Shown one piece after another: positions 10,394-20,800 of a stretch of 64,000 nt of DNA. Position numbers and translations under genes: made by a program. The notes under the pieces were generated by a model that did no database searches, was not told the origin of the DNA, and saw nothing but the letters and a program-made list of their open reading frames with translations. How positions within the stretch are numbered: position 1 is the first letter of the stretch; every line of letters begins with the position of its first letter. Source of the stretch: Buxus sempervirens (taxonomy: Eukaryota > Streptophyta > Magnoliopsida > Buxales > Buxaceae). The DNA lies in NCBI GenBank assembly GCA_947561395.2, contig OX387182.1, positions 53,653,283 through 53,717,282 on the forward strand, in the 5' to 3' direction.

Positions 10394-13300
10394 ATGAACA
10401 CTGAAGAGAACCAAGCCCAAGCCACCGTACCCGCTCAAGACTTTGCTCAGCTGCAGGAGCAAGTGGCTGGTCTGGCCAAGATGCTGGGAGACCTACTGGT
10501 GGCTCAGGCCCAACAGGCCCAAGCCCAAAACCAAGCATCGACTTCCCATCAAGCACCACCACCTCAGGCCTACATTCCGCCTCCGACTCAACCCATGCCT
10601 GAGCCCATTTCTGAACCAATTCCTGAACCCATTCTGATCAGGGAAAATACAGCAGAATCCGAGAAAGAACTGGAGAAGGAAAAAGCCAGGGAAGAAACTG
10701 AAAGGAAAATGCTGCTCAGGATAGAAAGAATCCAGGAAGAACTGAAAGAGGTGAAAGGGGGAAATAGCTATGGAGGCACCACTTTCGAGGATCTGTGCAT
10801 GTATCCTAACGTATGTCTACCGGCCAAGTTCAAGTGCCCGGACTTCGACAAGTTCGACGGCACAGGCTGCCCTATGAGCCATTTGAAACTATACTGCGGG
10901 GCTTTATGCCAGTTTGGTCGGGATGATGGCATACTGATTCAACTCTTCCAGAGGAGTATGACAGGATCGGCCTTGAGGTGGTTTGCCACAGTTGATCATG
11001 GGAAGATTAGAGGATGGAAGGACCTAGCAGACACCTTCTTAGACCAATACAAATTTAACTCGGAGATCGTGCCAGACCGGTACGACATTATGAGGATGAG
11101 CAAGGGCAAAGATGAATCTGTGCGACAATATGCCAAGAGGTGGAGAGAGGCTACCTCTCAGGTCAGGCCGCCTATGCTGGAACCTGGAATGATCTCAACA
11201 TTCATGGGTACGCTGGGGCAGCCCTTCTACAACCATCTGGTGGGTCAAATCACCACCAACTTTGCAGCTCTGGTACAGGTGGCGGACCGGATCGAGGAAG
11301 GGGTCAGGTCAGGAAGGCTTATTGATTATTCTACTTTGACTGGGCAGTCTGATTCCTCGGCCTCCATGGCCCAGAAGAAGGGAACCGAGTTCAAGAAGAC
11401 AGGGGCCCGAAAAGAAGGAGAGGTGAACCTGGTCCAGGCTCCTCCAGCCAAGAAGCCGCTTCACGTAAATATCTCTGCACCCCAGCAGGCCCAACAGGCC
11501 CAGCAGTCTTATCAGACCCCGCATAATGTCAATTTCTCTCCCTCCGTGCCAACTAACCCAAGGAGGACTTTTTCCAAGGAAGAGAGGGAGGCCTGGTTCG
11601 CAGCAAGAAAGAACCGAGTCTTTACTCCCCTTCCGGTATCTCTTTCCCAATTATTGCTAACCCTGCTGAAAGGGGAATATGTGACCTTGAAGGAACCAAG
11701 CCCGAATGCCACTAAGGGGAGGAATTTTGATCTGGCAGTCACCTGTGACTTCCACATGGGTGCACCGGGGCACTCTACAGATGCTTGTTGGGTGTTGAAG
11801 CACGCGGTCCAGGACTTGTTGGACCAGAAGGCCTTGGTTTTTAACACTGCTGTACCCGCACCATCCGGGAATAATATTTGGCAGAACCCTTTGCCTTACC
11901 ATAATGGGGCAGGCCCATCCAACTCCATCACAGCCATATCCACCACCAGAAGGGCCTTTGACCCATCACAGCTCATAGCTCCAGTAGGGACCACTGTCCA
12001 GGTCCGTTTTTTCCAAGAAGAAGAAGAAGAGGAGATCAACATGGTCTCCCAGAAAAACAATGCAGCTGCTGAGGACATAAGTTCCTCTCTAAACCGGGTC
12101 TCATCTCTTATTGCCCAGATGAATACTGCAAGGCCCCCATTGATCTTCAATTGCAATCCACCCATCTATTCACCATCTAAGCCGTCCAAGGCTCCACTGG
12201 TCATCAACCTTGACCCCACCACTGCTTCCATCACTTCTTCTATCCCCACAAATTCCAAACTTCAACCCTTGGTTGTAAATGTTCAGCCAGCCCACACTAT
12301 CCCTAAACCGGCCCATACATCCCGGTCCAAACTCCAGCCACTAGTGGTTAACATCCCTAAATTAGCCTATTCAGAGGCCGCTGTACCATGGAATTACAGC
12401 GAGGGAATCACGGCTACGGTTCCAGTGGTCAAGGACCAGAACCAGGAGGAGGTGAACCTCATGACGATGTCAGGGAGATGCGCAGGGGGTGAAGAGAAGG
12501 AGAAGGAGACAGAAGCAGAAAAAGAAAAAATAGAAAAAGAAAATGAAAAAAGAAAACAAAAAGGAAAAAATAAAGTGGGAGAAGACACCCCCCAGGGTGT
12601 AGAAAATGAGGCAGCAGACCTCATTAAAATAATTAAGAAAAGTGAATTCAATCTTGTGGACCAGCTGAACAAGGTCCCAGCCCAGATTTCAATACTGGGC
12701 CTTTTGCTGAATTCGGAAAATCACAGGGATGCATTGTTAAGGATGCTACAGAGTGCACATGTATCCCAGACCATTGATCCAGACCAGCTTGGTAAAATGG
12801 TTGGTCAAATCTTGTCACATAATGTGATAAGTTTCTCAGAGGGTGAGATCAGCCCAGGTGGGTGCTATCATGTTGACCCTTTGCACATCACAGTGCTTTG
12901 TAAGGGCTGCATGATTGCACGGGTACTAATTGACAACGGGTCGGCGTTAAACGTTTGCCCGTTAATCACTTTTACCAAGCTGGGTCTGGACCAGTCAAGG
13001 ATCAAACAAAATGGGCGGATAGTGAGGGCTTTCGATAGCTCCAAGACCCACTCCCTAGGGGAGATTGAACTGCCGGTCACAATTGGGCCGAATATCTTCA
13101 ACATCACGTTTGAGGTGATGGATATACCCGCAGCCTTCAATCTGCTCCTAGGAAGGCCGTGGATACACTCGGCTAAGGCAATACCATCCACGCTCCACCA
13201 AAGGGTGAAATATGTAAGAGGGCAAAGGGTGATAACAGTCCTAGCCGAAAACTTGGTGCCGCCTATTGTGTCACTTGATGTACCCTTAATCAATGTGGAC

Positions 13301-14119
13301 TTGACTGTTGACAAGATTGCATTCCACTCATTTCAATTTGAGGCGGTCAATTACATACCTGGGGGGTGTGAGAAAAAGAAGGAAAAGGGGACCACTGCAG
13401 AAAAAATGGTCAAGAAAGTGATGGAGAAATACCACTTTCACCCGGGGAAAGGCTTGGGGATCAATCTGCAGGGGATGGTGGAGCCAATCACGGCTAAGAA
13501 ATTGATCCCCAAGGTAGGGTTGGGCTTCAAGCCCAGAGGCTGGAGAAGAATGAAACATGAAGAAGGAGAGAGCAGAAGCAAAGGAAAACTCCAGCATCTG
13601 AGGGTGAACTTTCCAAAACCCTCCTATATAATCCAAATTTCTCCTCCCATGGACCAGTCCAAGCCTCCATACCACAACCTCAACCCATTTCAAAAGCCTT
13701 TTGTTTCGGCTCTACAACCCTATAACCCATCTCCAATACTGGGAGCAGAAGATGGGCCTAGGCCACAGCCCGAGCAGCAGGTGGACTTTTCTGAAGATGT
13801 TGGTGCATTCTTCGCCATGACTGAAGGCGAAAAGACAGGAGCAGACATGGAACTGCCGTTTATTGACTGGGCCGCAGTAAAGATGCCGGAGGAGGTCGTT
13901 TCTGGATTGGGCCCTGTAGCAGAAAAGGGCAGTACCCACCCGGTGATGATGGCATCGGATTATGGGTTTGAAGGGCGGGATTTCCCTATTTCCCCTACTC
14001 CCCAAAATTTTGTAATGAACAATTGGGAGGAAACTCCCCTTACCTTTGAAGCAGCGTTTGTTCGGCAAACTAACGCGGCTTCCAAAAAAAACTCCAATAG
14101 TGGAATGCCATTTCCCTGA
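10394..14119 (+). CDS. gag-pro: Gag-protease polyprotein of element A
   Basis: Forms the virus-like particle and carries the protease. The ATG at 10394 (MNTEENQAQ) is the first in frame and is shared with element C. A Q/A-rich coiled N-terminus comes first, then a Retrotrans_gag core at about residues 135-320, then a Tat-type knuckle (Cx2H then GHx4C, about residue 450). After a long P/S/T-rich linker and a K/E-rich charged stretch (about 700-735) comes an aspartic protease with the active-site motif IDNGSALNV near residue 847, where DTG/DSG is usual. A G-patch-like segment follows (about 1010-1045, GKGLGINLQGM ... GLGFKP), known from Ogre-type elements. The frame ends at a TGA also present in element C. 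Pol is in the +1 frame and overlaps the last 104 nt. This is the most intact sense ORF in the window. Confidence 0.92.
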   Translation: MNTEENQAQATVPAQDFAQLQEQVAGLAKMLGDLLVAQAQQAQAQNQASTSHQAPPPQAYIPPPTQPMPEPISEPIPEPILIRENTAESEKELEKEKAREETERKMLLRIERIQEELKEVKGGNSYGGTTFEDLCMYPNVCLPAKFKCPDFDKFDGTGCPMSHLKLYCGALCQFGRDDGILIQLFQRSMTGSALRWFATVDHGKIRGWKDLADTFLDQYKFNSEIVPDRYDIMRMSKGKDESVRQYAKRWREATSQVRPPMLEPGMISTFMGTLGQPFYNHLVGQITTNFAALVQVADRIEEGVRSGRLIDYSTLTGQSDSSASMAQKKGTEFKKTGARKEGEVNLVQAPPAKKPLHVNISAPQQAQQAQQSYQTPHNVNFSPSVPTNPRRTFSKEEREAWFAARKNRVFTPLPVSLSQLLLTLLKGEYVTLKEPSPNATKGRNFDLAVTCDFHMGAPGHSTDACWVLKHAVQDLLDQKALVFNTAVPAPSGNNIWQNPLPYHNGAGPSNSITAISTTRRAFDPSQLIAPVGTTVQVRFFQEEEEEEINMVSQKNNAAAEDISSSLNRVSSLIAQMNTARPPLIFNCNPPIYSPSKPSKAPLVINLDPTTASITSSIPTNSKLQPLVVNVQPAHTIPKPAHTSRSKLQPLVVNIPKLAYSEAAVPWNYSEGITATVPVVKDQNQEEVNLMTMSGRCAGGEEKEKETEAEKEKIEKENEKRKQKGKNKVGEDTPQGVENEAADLIKIIKKSEFNLVDQLNKVPAQISILGLLLNSENHRDALLRMLQSAHVSQTIDPDQLGKMVGQILSHNVISFSEGEISPGGCYHVDPLHITVLCKGCMIARVLIDNGSALNVCPLITFTKLGLDQSRIKQNGRIVRAFDSSKTHSLGEIELPVTIGPNIFNITFEVMDIPAAFNLLLGRPWIHSAKAIPSTLHQRVKYVRGQRVITVLAENLVPPIVSLDVPLINVDLTVDKIAFHSFQFEAVNYIPGGCEKKKEKGTTAEKMVKKVMEKYHFHPGKGLGINLQGMVEPITAKKLIPKVGLGFKPRGWRRMKHEEGESRSKGKLQHLRVNFPKPSYIIQISPPMDQSKPPYHNLNPFQKPFVSALQPYNPSPILGAEDGPRPQPEQQVDFSEDVGAFFAMTEGEKTGADMELPFIDWAAVKMPEEVVSGLGPVAEKGSTHPVMMASDYGFEGRDFPISPTPQNFVMNNWEETPLTFEAAFVRQTNAASKKNSNSGMPFP

Positions 14120-17100
14120 AGGTTATAATGGGCGTTCGTCTTCAGGGGGATTATGTTTAGAAGGCTCACAAAAAACCCAAAAAGATTTTTCTATTTTTTC
14201 TAGAAAATTTAAATTTTTCAAAAAGGTCCAAACCACTTATGAACCATATAATCAGACCGAATTGGACCAGGTTGAATATGACTTCGACTTCGAGCTCGAC
14301 TTTGACCTTATGGGGATTGAAGAAGAGATCGAGGTCGAAGAAGAAGACGTTCCAAAAGAAATTGAATACCAATTGGAACGTCATGAAAAGGGGGTCCAAC
14401 CTAATATTGAGGAGACCATATCCATAAACCTTGGGACCGAAGATGACCCCAAAATTGTGAAAATCGGGTCATGCTTGTCTGATGTGCAGAAAAATGAAAT
14501 GTCACAGTTCTTGGCAGACTACAAAGATGTGTTCGCTTAGTCATATCGGGACATGCCGGGGTTGGACACGGACATGGTGGTGCATAAGTTGCCAATTTTA
14601 CCAGGGGTTAAGCCGATTAAGCAGAAGCTGAGAAAATTGAAACCTGAATGGACTCTGAAGGTCAAGGACGAAGTGGTCAAACAGTTCCAAGCTGGATTTT
14701 TGGCAGTCTCTACGTACCCTGAATGGCTCGCAAACATAGTGCCGGTACCAAAGAAGGACGGGAAAGTCCAAATGTGCGTGGATTATAGAGACTTAAATAG
14801 GGCAAGCCCAAAGGACGATTTTCCGCTTCCACACATTGACATTCTGGTCGATAATACTGCGGTACATAGCCTGTTTTCCTTCATGGATGGTTTCTCGGGG
14901 TACAATCAGATCAAGATGGCTAAGGAGGATCAAGAGAAAACAGTATTTATCACACCTTGGGGCACATTCCACTATACAGTCATGCCGTTTGGGCATAAAA
15001 ACACTGGGGCAACATACCAGCGGGCCATGACTGCACTATTTCATGACATGATCCATAAGGAGATGAAGGTCTACGTGGACGATATGATTGCCAAATCATG
15101 CAAAGAGGAGGACCACTTGATCAACCTGAAGAAAGTGTTTGATCGGCTCAGGAAGTATAGTCTACGGCTTAACCCGGCTAAGTGCGTCTTTGGGGCTACG
15201 TAAGGGAAGTTACTGGGGTTTATAGTGAGCCGAAGAGGAATTGAAATTGACCCGGCTAAAGCCAAGGCCATAATTGAAATGCCAGCACCCAGAACCGAGA
15301 AGGAGGTCAGGGGCTTTCTTGGAAGAATTCAGTACATAAGCCGGTTCATAGCGCAGCTCACTGCTATCTGTGAACCGATTTTCAAGCTTCTAAGGAAGAA
15401 TAACCCGACGGTCTGGAATGAGGACTGCCAGCAGGCATTTGACACAATAAAGAGGTATTTGCTGAACCCACCTGTACTAGCGCCACCAACTCCAGGAAGA
15501 CCACTGATCCTGTACTTGTCAGTGTTGGAAACGTCGATGGGATGTGTCTTGGGGCAACATGATGAGACTGGTAGAAAAGAAAGGGCAATTTACTATCTGA
15601 GTAAAAAATTCACGGAATATGAAGCCAAATACTCACCATTGGAAAAGACTTGCTGTGCTCTAGTGTGGGCCACTCAGAGGCTAAGGCATTATTTCCTTAG
15701 TCACTCCACACTATTGATATCCCGGATGGACCCGCTGAAGTATTTATTTGAGAAACCGGCACTGACTGGCAGGACGGCAAAGTGGCAACTGCTACTGTCC
15801 GAGTTTGACCTCACATACATCACTCAAAAGGTGATCAAGGGTCAAGCCATAGCTGATCACCTGGCTGCACATCCTTTGCCAGAATATCAACCCTTGCAGA
15901 CCAACTTTCCCGATGAGGCAATTCTGTACACTGAAGAGGAGGAGAGTGAGAGTTCTTGGCAGATGTTCTTTGATGGGGCCGCCAATATGAATGGGAACGG
16001 AATAGGGGCAGTCTTGGTTAAACCAGATGGTTCACACATCCCGATTGCAGTAAAGTTGAGATTCCAGTGCACCAATAACATAGCAGAATATGAAGCATGC
16101 ATAATCGGATTGCAAGCAGCCATGGATCATGGAGTAGAGGAACTTGACGTATACGGGGATTCGAGTCTTATCATCTTCCAAACAACTGGTGAATGGAAAA
16201 CCAAGGATCACAAATTGATCCCCTATCACCAGTACTTGGAAGAAATAAGCACAAATTTCACTCGAATTTCCTTCAACTATATGCCAAGGGCCAAGAATCA
16301 GTTTGCGGATGCTCTAGCAACCTTGGCTTCAATGGTCAGCATACCAGAAGGAGTAGACATCAGACCGCTGGAAATTGAGGTTAGAGATGAACCGGCTTAC
16401 TGTCTCGTTCTAGAGGGAGCACCAGAAGAATAAGCTCCGTGGTTTCAAGATATCAAAAATTTCTTGAACAATCGGAGTCTGCCAGAGAATGCCACTGCTA
16501 CTGAGAAGAGGACAATACAGAGGTTGGCGGGTCAGTTTCTGCTAAGTGGTGGACATGTGTACAAGAGGTCACATAACGACATTCTGCTAAGATGTGTAGC
16601 CAAGGCTAAATCGGAAAGGTTGATCGAGACGGTACATGGAGGAGTCTGTGGGCCCCATATGAGTGGACACATGTTGGCAAAGAAGATCCTGAGGCTGGGA
16701 TATTACTGGACGACCATGGAGCATGATTGCTGTATACATGTGAGGAGGTGCCACCAATGTCAGATATATGCAGATAATAAGCATGCACCGCCAGGTGAGC
16801 TGCACAACATGACATCACCCTGGCCCTTCTCTATGTGGGGCATAGATGTCATCGGCATGATCTCCCCTAAGGCATCGAACGGGAACAGATTCATCTTGGT
16901 GGCAATTGATTATTTCACTAAATGGGTGGAAGCAGTATCATATGCAAATATCACAAGCAACCATGTTATGAAAATTTTGAAGCACAATATCATTTGTCGC
17001 TATGGACTGCCAAGTGCCATAGTATCAGACAATGCTTCAAATATTAAGAAGAAGGACATGAAGAAAATGTGTGAGCAGTTTCAGATCACCCATCATAAGT

Positions 17101-17687
17101 CAGCTCCGTACAGGCCAAAGATGAATGGGGCAGTGGAAGCAGCAAACAAGAACATAAAGAAAATCATTCAGAAGATGGTAGTGAGCTACAAGGATTGGCA
17201 TGAAATGCTGCCACTTGCTCTACATGCCTACAGAACCTCGATCCGGACTTCAACTGGGGCAACCCCGTACTGCCTAGTCTATGGGATGGAAGCAGTCTTG
17301 CCCGTGGAAGTGGAGATCCCATCACTCCGAGTGCTCATGGAAGCAGAACTAGAAGAAGCCGAATGGGTCCAGTCGAGACATGATCAACTTAACCTGATAG
17401 AAGAAAAGCGGTTGAAAGCGCTTTGCCATGGACAGTTGTACCAGAAGAGAATGGCCCGGGCTTACAATAAGAAAGTGAGGCCCAGAACTTTCCAAGAAGG
17501 AAACCTGGTGCTAAAGAAAATTCTACCATTTTTGGAAGATCCTCGTGGTAAGTTCAAGCCCAATTGGGAAGGCCCATATGTCGTCAAGAAAGTCATATCA
17601 GGGGGAGCACTCATCTTAGCAGAAATGGATGGGTCAGATTTTCCTGAGCCCATTAACTCTGATGCGGTAAAAAGGTATTTCCCTTGA
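14046..17687 (+). pseudogene. pol: Pol of element A: RT, two RNase H domains, integrase (three nonsense codons)
   Basis: One reading frame interrupted by stops at 14538, 15201 and 16431; element C has sense codons at all three. The frame is open from 14016. The N-terminus is acidic, then reverse transcriptase with YVDD at 15072-15083. A gypsy-type RNase H follows (about 15500-15860), then a second RNase H (about 15960-16350, FFDGAANMNGNG ... YGDSSLII) of the extra kind found in Tat elements. Integrase follows: HHCC zinc finger at about 16630-16770, catalytic D (16845), D (17028) and E (17136) with D-35-E spacing, then a GPY-type C-terminus (WEGPYVV). All catalytic residues I checked are present, so damage is by stops rather than motif loss. 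The usual MPFGLKNAGATYQ box reads MPFGHKNTGATYQ here. Confidence 0.92.
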
Positions 17688-18617
17688 GTGAATATTTCTG
17701 GGAAATGATCCGAGGCCATTTTTCTTTATTTCCTTCAAAAATTTTAATCCCTAGTCTAGCCAAGTTGAGCCAGTTCGTTTCTTTGATAAACCCAAACCGG
17801 ATTTACAGTCTTAAATTGGGGCAAAACAAATTGGGGCAAAGTAAGGAAAGAAAAAGAAAAAGAGAGGAAAAGCAATAGAAATGGCAAATGAAAGCCAAGT
17901 GTGAAAAAAGATGCAAAAAATGCAATTTGGGGAAAAATGGGTAAATTTATCATGACTATAAATCCGGTTGACCTATCTCCGCACTTGAAAAATTTTGGGC
18001 CTTTAATACCCTTTCTTTCATAAACTGAGCCTAGCCTTTATTTCGTCCTATTTTTAAGCCCTCGGTGATCTTAGCTTGTTCATTCAAATATCAGAGTAAG
18101 ATGGGTGATGATGGAATTCAGAAGCCGGCCCTAGTGAAAACCGTAACTTGCGCTAGGGGCAATATTGGCAAAAAGAAAAAGAAATAAAGAAAAAAAAAGA
18201 GGTTGAGTTGATCATGGAGATCTGAGCTTGAAGCAAAGTTGGCATGAGCAGGATGGGATCAGTTTTGGCATTTGGGGATGACTCTAAAGGTCCTAAGATG
18301 GACGGTTCCGATCCCTCATCATTTTTTTGGACTACCCTTTTCATTATTTAACCTGGTTTAATTCCTTTAATTATAGGTGATTAAGTGCATGGACCAAATT
18401 TCAAAAAATACAAAAAAAATATAAAAAGGAAAAATTATACTTTGGCCAGTGATGATAAATCAAATACTTTTCATAAAACCTTTGTTTTTACAAGCATCTG
18501 AGCATTCTGAGGCCAATAATATAAAAATTTTATTTTGAATTAAATCCTTTGTCTTTCCACTATTGGAGTTTGCTTTGGTACAAAGGTAGAAAAAAAATAA
18601 TAATGCAGGAAATAAAG
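17688..18617 (+). other. Post-pol spacer of element A
   Basis: No gene. Purine-rich and AT-rich sequence with the conserved post-pol box at 18021-18065 (GCCTTTATTTCGTCCT), shared with elements B and C. The far end, 18400-18610, is the 3' flank of the antisense gene aORF2 and is also conserved in element C (46171-46440, reversed). Confidence 0.65.
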
Positions 18618-20329
18618 CTAGTCTCTATCTCCTAGCCGCTCCTCAAGCTCCCGAATCTGAGCTGCCTGAGCTGCAATGACTCCTGAAGCCCCCTCTGCAG
18701 CGGGATCACTCAAGAAGGAAATGACCTCATCTGAAAGGGCCTGCCTGATCCGCATACTCCTAAGGCTGGCCAAAGTATCCTGGTACTTCTGCCGGATCAT
18801 ACGGACCTCGAAGCGACGGGCCTGCCTCTGCTCCTCCAGCTTCTCTTCCACGGCAATACGGCGTGAGATCTGCTCCTCAAGCTGCCTCTCCAGATAAGTG
18901 CCCTGTATCCTGAGCTCCTGGGCCTCCCGTACCCATATCTGCTGAAGCCGCTTATGAGAAGCCCGCTTAGACTCTAGAATGTCCTCATAGGTGGGAGCCA
19001 AGACTACAGGAGGATCTTCGGGTACCGAGGCCTGAGTCTGTATCTGCTCCTTGATCCAGAAGAGATAATCCTTCACATGGGCTTCTGAGAAGACTGGACC
19101 ATGCATGAAGCGGACATAGGACCACTCCTTCATCAACCAGGCATTCAGCTTCATAGAAAGGGGCCCAAGACGATCCTCATATCCACATGGGATGATAATC
19201 CCCTGGGTCACACGGAACTGACGAAGGACCCACAGAGGAAGATACAACACTGCATGCTTCAGGCCCGCTAGGATCAGAAAGTTGCGGTCACGGAAGCTAA
19301 TCACTGTCGCTGCATTGGGCTGATAAGTGCCAGGCCATCTCACCTGATCCTCTTGAAGTGAGCCTAAGAAAGTGAACCAGCCCTGTTTGCCCCCTGGAAT
19401 ATCGGGGCACCCCCTGTTGCTCATCAAGAAGGGGACTTTCAGACTCGGGAAGAAGTGTCGATTGATTTCTTCAATCTGGCTCAAATGATCAAGTAGCCAA
19501 AGCTGCAAAGGAGAAGAGATATATCAGCACATTGTAAAAGAAAAAAAAGCAAAAAGAAAACAAAAAAGCAAGAAAAAAGCAAAAAAGGCAAAAAGAAAGC
19601 AAAAAAAATTAAAATTTTTACCTGCAGGATCTGGGCACATGCTAGGAAGCGTTTCGACTTTCTATTGTAGCAGTCAGTCAAGGCCTAATACATCCCAGCT
19701 AAAATCATAGGGGCCAACTTCTCCCTCTCCCGAACCTGGCATATCACTGAAATCAAGGCCAAGTCCACCTCATCATCATCCCGTGGGAAAAGCAACTGGT
19801 TGACCACTATCAGGGTCAACGCATTGAATCGGGCCTCCTTGTTCTCCCCTCTCAAAAGCTTCTCAGTCAAAAAAGCCTTAGATAGGGTCAAAAGGGTGTC
19901 AGAATCCCCCAAGTCCTTCTTCCCTATACCCAAAAAAGTAGAAGCTTCCTTTTTGTAACTGGGCCTTAGAGGTGGATTCACCACCTTCTCATCAAACCTC
20001 AAGCCCAAGATGGTTTCCACCTCCTCAATGGTTGGGGTCATCTCATGGTTCCCAAAGCGGAACAAGTTGAGGTCAGGAACCCAATGACCAATCATGGCCT
20101 CTATAATCTCCCACCTGAAGGGAACCTTGGGAATGAGCAGGGTATGGCCTAGATTAGTAGAATCCCATCTCCTCTCCTCATCTAGGGTCATAGAGTTAAC
20201 CCACCTTGTGTAAAAGGAATCCACAGGGTTGTACCTAGTGAGATTTGGGGGTTTTGATCTAAAAGGTTATTTTGCAGGGGAGGCAGTGTGGACAGACAGT
20301 AATGGGGCAGAAAATGATCCAAATTCCAT
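18618..20329 (-). pseudogene. Antisense gene aORF2 of element A: DUF7745-like protein with coiled-coil tail (two nonsense codons)
   Basis: Runs opposite to gag-pol. Exon 1 is 20329-19622 (708 nt) and exon 2 is 19502-18618 (885 nt); both are in phase and give a 530-codon frame. The intron (19503-19621) has a GT donor, a long pyrimidine tract and TTTGCAG. Exon 1 resembles the DUF7745 family of plant proteins (MTLDEERRWDSTNLGHTLL; FRFGNHEMTPTIEEVETILGL), which is related to plant mobile domains; the family call is from pattern memory. Exon 2 ends in an E/R/Q-rich coiled coil. Stops at 20267-20269 (CAA to TAA against C) and 19685-19687 (CAG to TAG) break this copy. Exon 1 has exactly the same length in element C. 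Function unknown. Confidence 0.8.
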
Positions 20330-20439
20330 TGGATGTGATGGGAGCAAGCTAGAACTCAATAGGAGGAAGAAAAAGGCGAAAAAGGGGGTTTCTAAACTCA
20401 AAAACTCGTAAAAAATGCTCAAATCCCGAGGCTGGTTGC

Positions 20440-20447
20440 ATTTATAG
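20440..20447 (-). promoter_or_regulatory. TATA box of aORF2 (element A)
   Basis: CTATAAAT on the reverse strand, 11 bp from the nearest palindrome and about 110 bp upstream of the aORF2 ATG at 20329. Element C has the same arrangement at 44894-44901. Confidence 0.78.
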
Positions 20448-20458
20448 CATCTTTTAAT

Positions 20459-20600
20459 GTATCCGGTAACTCAGACCGGATACAAAAGGCTTTATTAATA
20501 TCCGGTTAAGTATACCGGATACAAATTAGGCCATGAGTATCCGGTATAACATACCGGATACAAAGACCAATCAATGTATCCGGTATATCAGACCGGATAC
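20459..20600 (-). promoter_or_regulatory. Palindrome array upstream of aORF2 (element A)
   Basis: Four 25-bp units start at 20459, 20498, 20537 and 20576, exactly 39 bp apart, and keep GTATCCGG-N9-CCGGATAC almost perfectly. The array lies between aORF2 and the 3' end of aORF1 (20801). Confidence 0.9.
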
Positions 20601-20800
20601 AAAGAAAAAATGCAAAAAAAAAGAGCTAAAGATGGAAAATCCGAATTTTTTACCTGTTTTACCTGCTTACATGTCATATTTGCAAGAAATTGAAAACAAA
20701 AGATGTACAAGACAAGAGAGAATGAATAAAAATATTCTTTTATATATAAGTCTCATTTGTACAAGTGATAATGAAAAAAAACAGAAATCCTAATCTACTG

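Noticed and set aside
14040..14110. -1 ribosomal frameshift at A AAA AAC
   Set aside because: Pol lies in the +1 frame and element C lacks the heptamer, so this site cannot be the shared mechanism.
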